64,000 nucleotides of DNA, from NCBI RefSeq assembly GCF_013372205.1, contig NZ_CP053831.1:868001-932000 (forward strand), in the 5' to 3' direction. Source of the DNA: Campylobacter mucosalis (GTDB lineage Bacteria; Campylobacterota; Campylobacteria; Campylobacterales; Campylobacteraceae). Shown one piece after another: positions 1 through 7,411 of this stretch. The position numbers were made by a program, and so were the translations under genes. Within the stretch, counting starts at the first letter, position 1. Each line of letters begins with the position of its first letter. The notes below the pieces were generated by a model. That model saw nothing but the letters and a program-made list of their open reading frames with translations, had not been told where the DNA came from and searched no databases.

Positions 1-2
1 TT

Positions 3-227
3 TGGTTTAAATTTATAGACATTGCCATTTTACTTACAGCTTTTTCCGCCATTAGCGTTTTATTTAGAGTTGTAAAAAAGCCAAAAAACGCCATAAAAGC
101 GATACCGTGGATAAAAAGCGATATGCTAAAAGAGATGATGTTGCCAACTCTATTTTGTGCTACCATTTTAGCCCTGCTTCAAGCCAAAACTGGCGACCTG
201 CTTCATAGGTCGCAACGGTTGAGCTAG
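3..227 (+). CDS. C-terminal end of an unidentified membrane protein (partial)
   Basis: An open frame enters from the left edge and runs about 74 residues to TAG at 225-227. It holds two hydrophobic segments (core IDIAILLTAFSAISVLF, then LPTLFCATILALL) separated by a lysine-rich stretch (VVKKPKNAIK), which fits the end of an inner-membrane protein. Codon use looks normal for this genome. Its last 68 bases run antisense into the 3' end of the convergent TonB receptor gene, so the final ~20 residues may be a stop-loss extension. I do not recognise the family. The start lies outside the window. Confidence 0.45.
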   Translation, partial: WFKFIDIAILLTAFSAISVLFRVVKKPKNAIKAIPWIKSDMLKEMMLPTLFCATILALLQAKTGDLLHRSQRLS

Positions 228-2688
228 TGCCTGATAGTGCGGTTTTGTTGCTTCTATTTAGCACGTTTGAGATGTCTAAATTTAAAAAAGCTCTTATATC
301 TTTTGGCAGTTTATGCTCATAGCCAATACGCATATCCCAGCTATAACTAGCCCCTAGATCAACACGTTCATATTTTATTAATTGCTTTTTGTTGTGCTTA
401 TATTTGCCATTTTGCGCTATTGCGTCCATTTTTGACTTGTATGTAATGAAATTTGAAATAGTTAAATTTGCTTGTGGTATTTGTGAAGTAGTTGTCAGTC
501 TTAAGGTCCAAGGTCTTGTAAAGTCTTGCGCTGGTAGCTCGCTATATCTTGTGACTTTACCGTCAAAATATATCTCTTGGTCTATTTGTGAGTCTGACGT
601 ATCGTAGTTTTTGGCATTTGTTTTGGTTTTAAATTTGTCGTATGATAGCTCAAACGTATGCTTTGTGCCGTAAATTTTAAACGGATCTATATTTTTTAAA
701 GATACATTCCAAGTATTTGTATCACTTTTGCCGTCATTTGAGTAGATAAAGCAATTGTTGTTTGTATATCCAGCTCCACATTGTGTGCCTAAATTTTTGG
801 CACTTGAACGTATGATTTGATCCCTACCTTTTCTTTTTATATATTTTGCATTTAGCTCAAAGTTAGCAAATTTTTGAGTTATACCAAAACTTGTTTCGTC
901 ATCATAAGGTATGTTTAGCTCTTGAAATTTATATGTATTTCGCCCTTGGCTTGTTGTCCAGTTTGTTGAGTAGCTTACTTTTCTGGTTTTTGTAGTAATT
1001 AGCGAGTTTTGTCCATCCCTTAGCCTGTATGCGAAGATATTTCTGCCGTGATAGCGGTTTTTGCCAAAATTTAGTATGGTTTTATTATCACCAAAGACAT
1101 CATAACTAGCGCTAAATCTAGGAGAAATGGTCTTTTTGTTCATATAATTATCACCTGAAAATCTAACACCAGGTCTGATTGTAAGTCTGTTAAAATTTAT
1201 CTTATCCTCTAGGTAAAATGCCCAAGAATTTTGCCTTACATTTATCTTTCCAGCGTTATAGTAGCCTATAGTTCTAAAGTATTGCCCTTTGCCTTTAAAT
1301 GAGTCATCTTTAAAACACCACTCGTCATTAGAATTGCAGTCTTTGCCGTTTAAGCTACTCGCACTACTTGCGGTTATAAATGTTCGTTTTATCTCGTAAA
1401 ATGCATCTTGCTTTTTTAGCTCTATACCAGTTGCTATGTTGTGAGAAGTGCCTAGAAGCTCAAATTTGTTAAAATCAACATCTAGATTGTAGCTGTAAGT
1501 TTTTTGCTCTTGGTCTATATCGCCAAATCCACCCTCTGTTGATGTTGTGCTACCCCAAGGTTTTTGACTCGATTTTGCCCAAGCATACCTGTACTCATAC
1601 TCTGCATCTCTTGAAGTTTTTAGCCTTGAGTAGCTAAATTTATTTTTTATCTTAGCAAAGCTAGACTCATAATCAGCATTTAATCCAAGCATTAAACCAC
1701 CGGAGTTAAATTCCCAGTAAGAGTCTTTTACACTTGGTGCAAAAACCTTATGAATTTGCGGTGTGTATGTTATGCTAGGCGTTATCGTAAGTCTATCAGT
1801 GCCATACCAAATGCCTTTTAAGAAGTAGTTATCTATATTTCGTCTTTGATTTTTTGTGCTTTCAAAATACTTTGTATCTACGCTTCTAGTGTATGCTTTA
1901 AGTGGGATTTTACTTCTTGTATTTGTGTAGCCAAACATTAAACCAAAATCCTCGGTTAAAAATCCTTCTAAATTTAGCTTTGTTGTGTATTTTTGGAATT
2001 TTGGTTGATTAGCAGCTGTTGCGGACTCTTCGAATTCATCCTCCGTGCCTTCGTGTAAAATGTATTTTGTCCAGCTATCTCTTGTGTGTGACATTGAAAA
2101 TTTGCCGTGAAAACCATCCCTTGGATTTCTAGTTTTTGCCTCAACTACACCACCGGTAAAATTTCCGTATTTTGCACTCACATCGCTATCATAAACATCA
2201 ATGCTTTCTATAAAATCGCTATCTATTGCCATACCTTGGGATTGACTACGTATCATAGAAAATCCACCTGTTCCAACTTCTGTTGCCTTATTCCCTGCTG
2301 GGTCAATGTCGTTGTTTATGTTCATACCATCTATCATAAAATTATTTTGATAATATTTCGCACCATTTATACTTATATCGGCTGGGTCGATTTCGCCCAT
2401 TGTGGTACTTTGTCTGTTTGTGTTTGAAAATTTTACGGCAGGATTAGTGCGGAGTAAACTTGTGATATCGCCATTTCCAGCTGGTGTGGCTTCTATCATC
2501 CTTCTATTTATGGTTGTTTTACCACCAAATTCGCTCTTTGAAGATATGCTACTACCCCCCCCCGTGGCTGTTTTTGAAGCATTTGCGTCTATATTTACAT
2601 CTGCTAATTCGTATGTTTGTTCTGCGTGTGATGTTTGTGCTAGAGTAAGTAGTAAAGCCGTGGATAGATAACTTTTTTTAAAAGCCAT
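160..2688 (-). CDS. TonB-dependent outer-membrane receptor
   Basis: This 842-residue protein is a TonB-dependent receptor that would import a siderophore, haem or other metal complex through the outer membrane using TonB-ExbBD energy. A signal peptide (residues 1-22, ending TSHA) is followed by a possible TonB box (ELADVNID, ~27-34), a plug domain (~50-190, with the typical INGAKYYQNNFMIDGMN stretch) and a large beta-barrel to the C-terminus. The last residue is Trp instead of the usual Phe. Two Cys pairs lie in predicted extracellular loops. A G9 tract covers codons 42-45, so slippage by one base would truncate the protein near residue 45; here the frame is open. Fur-like sites lie upstream. 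The substrate cannot be deduced from sequence. Confidence 0.9.
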   Translation of the reverse strand: MAFKKSYLSTALLLTLAQTSHAEQTYELADVNIDANASKTATGGGSSISSKSEFGGKTTINRRMIEATPAGNGDITSLLRTNPAVKFSNTNRQSTTMGEIDPADISINGAKYYQNNFMIDGMNINNDIDPAGNKATEVGTGGFSMIRSQSQGMAIDSDFIESIDVYDSDVSAKYGNFTGGVVEAKTRNPRDGFHGKFSMSHTRDSWTKYILHEGTEDEFEESATAANQPKFQKYTTKLNLEGFLTEDFGLMFGYTNTRSKIPLKAYTRSVDTKYFESTKNQRRNIDNYFLKGIWYGTDRLTITPSITYTPQIHKVFAPSVKDSYWEFNSGGLMLGLNADYESSFAKIKNKFSYSRLKTSRDAEYEYRYAWAKSSQKPWGSTTSTEGGFGDIDQEQKTYSYNLDVDFNKFELLGTSHNIATGIELKKQDAFYEIKRTFITASSASSLNGKDCNSNDEWCFKDDSFKGKGQYFRTIGYYNAGKINVRQNSWAFYLEDKINFNRLTIRPGVRFSGDNYMNKKTISPRFSASYDVFGDNKTILNFGKNRYHGRNIFAYRLRDGQNSLITTKTRKVSYSTNWTTSQGRNTYKFQELNIPYDDETSFGITQKFANFELNAKYIKRKGRDQIIRSSAKNLGTQCGAGYTNNNCFIYSNDGKSDTNTWNVSLKNIDPFKIYGTKHTFELSYDKFKTKTNAKNYDTSDSQIDQEIYFDGKVTRYSELPAQDFTRPWTLRLTTTSQIPQANLTISNFITYKSKMDAIAQNGKYKHNKKQLIKYERVDLGASYSWDMRIGYEHKLPKDIRAFLNLDISNVLNRSNKTALSGTSSTVATYEAGRQFWLEAGLKW
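2555..2563 (-). repeat. Poly-G (C9 on + strand) homopolymer inside TonB receptor
   Basis: Nine consecutive C on the plus strand (G9 on the coding strand) span the third base of Thr42, Gly43, Gly44 and the first two bases of Gly45. Homopolymeric G tracts of about 8 or more are the usual substrate for slipped-strand phase variation in Campylobacter. The tract lies just after the signal peptide, where a one-base change abolishes the mature protein. The assembled length keeps the gene ON. Confidence 0.85.
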
Positions 2689-2716
2689 AGGTTATAACCT
2701 TTTTTGTTTATAAAAT

Positions 2717-2770
2717 TGATAATTCTTATATAATTTTACAATATTTTTAATAAAATGATATTGAATATCT
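2717..2770 (-). promoter_or_regulatory. Putative Fur-box region and promoter of the TonB receptor
   Basis: Two 15-mers resemble the 7-1-7 Fur core TGATAATnATTATCA. TGATATTGAATATCT (2756-2770) matches 11 of 14 fixed positions and TGATAATTCTTATAT (2717-2731) also matches 11 of 14. The second overlaps an AT-rich segment that could supply the minus-strand -10. Iron repression is usual for TonB receptors, but the region is very AT-rich, so chance matches are possible. Confidence 0.4.
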
Positions 2771-2836
2771 TTTAAAAATTTAGCCAAAAAATAAAAATAG
2801 ATAGTAAATTTAGCGTAAATATCTTATTTATAAATT

Positions 2837-3859
2837 TTAAAAATTGTGGGTTTTTGTGTCGTGTTTCTTAAAAATTTCAATTAGTTTATCTTTTGCATTT
2901 TCTATGTCATCTGAGCAGACTACGTAGTCGATACGCTCTTGTTTTTTATAAACCTTATCGTAGTATTTTGTTAAAAGTAGTTCACAAACTTTTGAAGTAT
3001 CGCTCTTTTTATAGGCATCGCACACATCGGCTTTGACCTCTGCTGAGATAAATGGTGAAATTTTTCTTATGCAGTCATAAAAGAAATCATCATCTACCAT
3101 TTTATAGTCGCTCATCGTGCATTCTACGCGTTTTGATAGACTGGCTTTTATCTCGATATTTACGCCACTTCTCATCGCTTCATATATGCTTTTTGGTAGA
3201 GTTAGCATACCAATTCTTCTACTTTCGCCCTCAATAAAACATAGATTATGGTGTTTTGTGATATCTGAAATTTGCTCAAAAAGCTCATCTTCAAATGCTT
3301 TTTGGCTTGGCTGAGTTCCATTAATAGCACCAAAAACAGAGCCTAAATGGTTTGCTATCTTTTCTAAATTTAAAGATGGGCTTAGCTCGTTTATGAGCTT
3401 TGTTTTGTAGCTTCCGGTGTTGCCAAATAGCGTGATAAACTTAAGTTTGACTGGCTTTTCTAGTTCGTTTTGAACGTGCGTTCTATACGCTTTATATCCG
3501 CCGCTTAAGCGTAAAATTCGGTATCCTATCATACTAAGGACTTGAGCGATCGAGGCTGAACGCATACCGCCACGAGCACAATAAATTCCAACTAGTGAAC
3601 CGACTTTAGCGATTTTTTGTATCTCTTCTAGGTGTTTTGCGATATTTTCACACGCAAATTTTGCACCTAAGATTTTTGCGTCCGCCCTACTTTGCTTATA
3701 AAGAGTACCTGTTTGTTGATGTTGCGTATCATTTAGAACATAAAAATTTTTGGAATTTTTAATGTGCGAGTATAAAAATTCGTGTGGACTTCTAGCGTCT
3801 ATGATAAGATCAAAATTCTCTCTTTGCTCTAGCCAGTTTTTTATGTCTAAATCACTCAC
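2837..3859 (-). CDS. mnmH: tRNA 2-selenouridine synthase (SelU/MnmH)
   Basis: Converts 2-thiouridine at the wobble position of some tRNAs (Lys, Glu, Gln) to 2-selenouridine, using selenophosphate and a geranylated intermediate. The N-terminal rhodanese domain (~1-130) has the catalytic loop YCARGGMRS with Cys94. A P-loop domain follows, with the Walker-A-like motif GNTGSYKT at ~146-153. The usual motif here is GxTGSGKT, so a Tyr replaces the second conserved Gly. The length (340 aa) is typical. The start overlaps the HIT gene stop by 8 bp, so it is probably cotranslated with it. The function also needs SelD, which is not in the window. Confidence 0.88.
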   Translation of the reverse strand: MSDLDIKNWLEQRENFDLIIDARSPHEFLYSHIKNSKNFYVLNDTQHQQTGTLYKQSRADAKILGAKFACENIAKHLEEIQKIAKVGSLVGIYCARGGMRSASIAQVLSMIGYRILRLSGGYKAYRTHVQNELEKPVKLKFITLFGNTGSYKTKLINELSPSLNLEKIANHLGSVFGAINGTQPSQKAFEDELFEQISDITKHHNLCFIEGESRRIGMLTLPKSIYEAMRSGVNIEIKASLSKRVECTMSDYKMVDDDFFYDCIRKISPFISAEVKADVCDAYKKSDTSKVCELLLTKYYDKVYKKQERIDYVVCSDDIENAKDKLIEIFKKHDTKTHNF

Positions 3860-4331
3860 TAAATGCCTCTTTTAGCTTGATAAAAAGCGGGTGAAATGGC
3901 ACTCCGTTTACTCTTACGTCAGCTATCGTGGTTATGAAATTTGTATCACGCTCCCATCTAGGCACAAGGTGATAATGCACGTGCTCAGCGATCCCAGCAC
4001 CAGCGGCAGCACCAAGGTTCATACCTATATTTACGCCACTTGCATTTAGTGATGTTTTTAAAATTCCAACACCCTTTTTAACATATCTGCTAATCTCACT
4101 CCACGCCTCATCGCTTAGCTGTTCGATGTTATCAAAATGCTCATATGGGATAACCATAAAGTGTCCGGGCGAGTAAGGAAAGCGATTTATCACGCCATAG
4201 CAAAATTTTGCCCTAAATATGACACCGTTTTCATCGTCGTTTTTTGGGTTTTTGGCTATATCGCAAAAGACACATTCACTGCGTTTTTGACTAAAATATT
4301 CAGCTCTCCAAGGAGCACAAAGATGTTTCAT
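3852..4331 (-). CDS. HIT family nucleotide hydrolase/transferase
   Basis: A 159-residue histidine-triad protein. The signature [10 protein letters not shown] (His117, His119, His121) is intact, with the first His of the triad region in the N-terminal fold. Cys20 and Cys23 form a CxxC that could bind zinc, as in many bacterial HIT proteins. Family members hydrolyse AMP-linked compounds such as adenosine phosphoramidates or diadenosine polyphosphates; the precise substrate is unknown. It overlaps trpC upstream by 4 bp and mnmH downstream by 8 bp, so it sits inside a translationally coupled string. Confidence 0.88.
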   Translation of the reverse strand: MKHLCAPWRAEYFSQKRSECVFCDIAKNPKNDDENGVIFRAKFCYGVINRFPYSPGHFMVIPYEHFDNIEQLSDEAWSEISRYVKKGVGILKTSLNASGVNIGMNLGAAAGAGIAEHVHYHLVPRWERDTNFITTIADVRVNGVPFHPLFIKLKEAFSE

Positions 4332-5116
4332 CTCTCCCCCTTTATCGTTTTTACCGCATTAACGATACTATCTTGACGCATAAAATGCTCACCTATTAAA
4401 AACGCATCAACGCCAATATTGCTTAGCTCATTTAGTTGCTCGTGAGAGTATAGTCCGCTCTCGGCAACCACTATTTTATCCTTTGGAATAAGCGAGACTA
4501 GCTTTTGACAAAGGCTCATATCCATTTTGAAATTCTCCAAATTTCTATGATTTATGCCTATAATGTTTGCGTTTATCTCAAGTGCTTTTTTAAGGTCGTC
4601 CTCGTCGTGAGTTTCAACAAGTACTTCAAGCCCGATAGACAAGGCATAATCGTGCAAAGTCTTAAGTTCGCCTTTGCTAAGGGCTTTTGCGATAAGTAAA
4701 ACAAAATCGGCTCCGTAAATAAGAGCCTCGATGATTTGGTATTTATCGATTATAAAATCTTTTCTTAAAAGTGGTGTTGCTGTATATCTGCGAATGTTTG
4801 TTAAATACTCTAAATTTCCTTTAAAAAAGTGAGGCTCAGTAAGGACGCTAATGGCATTTACACCGGCTTTTTCATACTCTTTTGCTATAAAAAGCGGGTC
4901 AAAATTTTCGCGTATCACACCCTTGCTAGGACTTGCTTTTTTAACTTCTGCAATAATGTGGATAGGGTTTTTCTGCGTTTTTTTTAGAGCTTTATAGATG
5001 GCTCTTGGTTTGTATGGATTTGATTTAAAGGCGGACTCTAGCCACTCTATCGGATAGTTTAACTTTCTTTGTTCTAGGTCATCTTTTGTCTTAAGTATGA
5101 TATCATCAAGTATCAT
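4328..5116 (-). CDS. trpC: Indole-3-glycerol-phosphate synthase
   Basis: Closes the ring of 1-(2-carboxyphenylamino)-1-deoxyribulose 5-phosphate to indole-3-glycerol phosphate in tryptophan synthesis. The TIM-barrel signature [11 protein letters not shown] carries the catalytic Lys, and later strands show [14 protein letters not shown] and VVAESGL, all typical of TrpC. I place the start at 5116 (MILDDII). That ATG overlaps the upstream stop as ATGA, and the 7 residues an upstream start would add are not family-like. It gives 262 residues, the normal size. No other trp genes are adjacent, so the pathway is dispersed in this genome. Confidence 0.93.
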   Translation of the reverse strand: MILDDIILKTKDDLEQRKLNYPIEWLESAFKSNPYKPRAIYKALKKTQKNPIHIIAEVKKASPSKGVIRENFDPLFIAKEYEKAGVNAISVLTEPHFFKGNLEYLTNIRRYTATPLLRKDFIIDKYQIIEALIYGADFVLLIAKALSKGELKTLHDYALSIGLEVLVETHDEDDLKKALEINANIIGINHRNLENFKMDMSLCQKLVSLIPKDKIVVAESGLYSHEQLNELSNIGVDAFLIGEHFMRQDSIVNAVKTIKGER

Positions 5117-6369
5117 TTTGCTCCCTTTTTTAGGCACTCATCAATCGCCTTTGTATGCTCTAATAACTCAATTTCGTTTTTAAACTCCTCAAAGCTATTT
5201 GCCTTTTGCATATATTCTTTTGCAAGTTTGCAATCGCCAAGTTTATAATACCCCCAAGCAAGAGAGTCTATATAGTAAGGGGAATTTGGCTCGATGGCTA
5301 AGGCTTTTTTTACAAGTTCTATGCCTTTTTTATAGTCTATATTTTCATCAATAAGTAAATAACCATAGTAGTTTAAAAACAGGGCTTCGTTGCTTTTTAG
5401 TGCGTATTTTTCAAATAGATCCAGTGCGTGTTCAAGTGTTTTTTTGTCTGGCTTTGGTAGAGCTTTTTCGTAAGCATAAATTGCCATAAATGCTCCAAAT
5501 TTTGGCTCTTGGGTGCTTTGTAGAAGTCTAGAGGCTGTATCATAGGCATTTTGGTAATCTTTAAATTGTGCGTATGCTTGCAATAAAATTTCATCATCAA
5601 ATTTATGCGATGAGATTAGTTTGTAAAAGCCATCTTTGTTATTTATCTGAGCATAAGCCATTAACGCACCCACTAAAAAGCCCTCGTCTTCATTTATGGA
5701 GTAAATTTCCTCATAAAGTGGTGCCAGTTTTTCGTTATTTACGCTTCTTAAATAAAGGTCAGCTAGGAACATACACACGTCTATGGTGCACCCGCCGTTT
5801 TTATCCTTAAAGTCGTTTAGGTACTCTATCACTTTTGTGGTGTTTTCTTTTCTTAGTATCAGTGCTTTAGCTAGATTAATCACGTTTTTTTCGCTACTAT
5901 TTAGCTCGTAAGCCTTTTTAAAATTAAGAGCCGCCTCTTTGTCATTTTTTTCAAAAAACTCAAGATTGCCAAGCATCATATAGTTTTTTGCGTTTTCTTC
6001 ATTTTTTATAAGGTTTTTTAATATTTCCCTAGCCTCTTGCATTTTACCATCGCTTAAAAGGACAGCAACCCTCGCTCTATCGTAATCTGGGTCATCTTTT
6101 AGATATTTTGCACCAAATTTTATAACTCTTCTTATCTCACTCATATCATTTGACATAAAAGCTACGTTTATCGCCTCCTTGATATACGCTTTTTGCTTTG
6201 TTTTTGAGTAGAGTTTTTCATAAATTGATATGCTTTGTTTGAAATTTCCACTTTGTAAGTGATTTAGAGCTTTTAAAATTTCTAAATTTTCACTACTCTG
6301 ACTAGCATTAGCACCGCTTAAAAAGGTTGTTAGGATAGATATAACTATAAAAATTTTACGCCAATACAT
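5113..6369 (-). CDS. Exported tetratricopeptide-repeat protein
   Basis: A 418-residue protein with an N-terminal signal peptide or anchor (residues ~5-22, [17 protein letters not shown]) followed almost entirely by degenerate TPR helices. Clear examples are [39 protein letters not shown] and the C-terminal [17 protein letters not shown]. It is probably a periplasmic scaffold protein for protein-protein contacts; no catalytic domain is visible. The start overlaps the YkgJ-type gene by 25 bp and the stop overlaps trpC by 4 bp. Partner and role are unknown. Confidence 0.75.
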   Translation of the reverse strand: MYWRKIFIVISILTTFLSGANASQSSENLEILKALNHLQSGNFKQSISIYEKLYSKTKQKAYIKEAINVAFMSNDMSEIRRVIKFGAKYLKDDPDYDRARVAVLLSDGKMQEAREILKNLIKNEENAKNYMMLGNLEFFEKNDKEAALNFKKAYELNSSEKNVINLAKALILRKENTTKVIEYLNDFKDKNGGCTIDVCMFLADLYLRSVNNEKLAPLYEEIYSINEDEGFLVGALMAYAQINNKDGFYKLISSHKFDDEILLQAYAQFKDYQNAYDTASRLLQSTQEPKFGAFMAIYAYEKALPKPDKKTLEHALDLFEKYALKSNEALFLNYYGYLLIDENIDYKKGIELVKKALAIEPNSPYYIDSLAWGYYKLGDCKLAKEYMQKANSFEEFKNEIELLEHTKAIDECLKKGAK

Positions 6370-6716
6370 TCTTCTTTTAACTCCTGTAAATTTGTTTTAA
6401 AATGCTCCCAAAATGGAAAACTCCTGCACTGAGCTGGACGAAACTCGTAAATACTGCAATTTTTAGCCTCTTTATCAAAAAACACACAGGCAAATCCGTC
6501 CTTGTATGATGTCTCTTTTATGCTAAATTTCCCCTTATAGGTAAATAAAAATTTATCTTTAAACTCTTGCTCATCAAATTCAAGATACTCACAAAGTGCC
6601 TTTATCTCGCCATCATTTATCCAAATTATACCACTCTCTCCAGTGCAACACTTTCCGCCACACTCATCGCAAAAACTAGGGTCAAAAACCCACTCAAAGC
6701 CATCTTGCTTTAGCAT
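6345..6716 (-). CDS. YkgJ-family cysteine cluster protein
   Basis: A 123-residue protein with the Cys-rich signature of the YkgJ/UPF0153 Zn- or Fe-cluster family: CDECGGKCCTG near residues 16-26, then CVFFD, CSIYEFRPAQCRSFPFW near the end. Members bind a metal through these Cys residues, but the biochemical function is not established. It overlaps the methyltransferase gene upstream by 7 bp and the TPR gene downstream by 25 bp, so it belongs to the minus-strand operon. Confidence 0.85.
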   Translation of the reverse strand: MLKQDGFEWVFDPSFCDECGGKCCTGESGIIWINDGEIKALCEYLEFDEQEFKDKFLFTYKGKFSIKETSYKDGFACVFFDKEAKNCSIYEFRPAQCRSFPFWEHFKTNLQELKEECIGVKFL

Positions 6717-7411
6717 TTATACTCCGTGCTTATGGTGTTTGCCCTGGCATAAATTTGCTTTGCTTCCTCGCTATCTCTACCTTGAAATTTCAAAATAAGC
6801 GGAGGATTTATGTCACAAGGCGATTTTGAGTTTTTCTTAGCCATTATAAGGGCTAGTTTCGCACTACTTTTTTCCTTAGGATGGATAAATTTAATGGCTG
6901 TCGGATTTAGTTTTGCATTTTTTAAACAGACTAAAATTTCTGCTAAGCTACCTGCTTCGTAGCAAAAGCATATTGCTCCATTTGGCTTTAAGTGCGAGTT
7001 TGCGACGTTTATGAAGGACTCAAGCCTTAAGTTGCTGCAATATCTGCTTTTAAATATATGCTCGTTTTGGCTCTCTTTTACGCCATCGTGATAGTATGGT
7101 GGATTTGAAACGATTAGCTCAAATCTCTCATCGCTTTTAAAATCTGTGAAATTTAGAGCTATAAATTTGGCTTCTATGCCGTTTGCAAGTGCATTAAAAT
7201 TTGAAATTTCTACGTTTATATCCTGAATATCTATACCAAGAAGATTGATGTCTTTAAAATCTCTTTTTAGCAAAAGTCCTAAAATCCCACATCCACACCC
7301 AACGTCTAAAACATTGCCTTTTAAATTTGAGAAATTTTGCAATACAAAATCATAAAGCATAAGCGTGTCTGAGTTGTAGCGATAGCCGTCTTTTAGCTGT
7401 GCCAATCTCAT
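6710..7411 (-). CDS. SAM-dependent N6-adenine methyltransferase, TrmN6-like
   Basis: A 233-residue Rossmann-fold methyltransferase. Motif I is VLDVGCGCGILGLLL (residues ~35-49), the acidic strand-2 motif is LLGIDIQDI, and the catalytic motif IV is NPPYY, which marks enzymes that methylate exocyclic amino groups. The closest match I know is tRNA1(Val) adenine-37 N6-methyltransferase (TrmN6/YfiC); the substrate is inferred from the motif pattern. It overlaps the coiled-coil gene stop by 4 bp. Confidence 0.78.
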   Translation of the reverse strand: MRLAQLKDGYRYNSDTLMLYDFVLQNFSNLKGNVLDVGCGCGILGLLLKRDFKDINLLGIDIQDINVEISNFNALANGIEAKFIALNFTDFKSDERFELIVSNPPYYHDGVKESQNEHIFKSRYCSNLRLESFINVANSHLKPNGAICFCYEAGSLAEILVCLKNAKLNPTAIKFIHPKEKSSAKLALIMAKKNSKSPCDINPPLILKFQGRDSEEAKQIYARANTISTEYKC

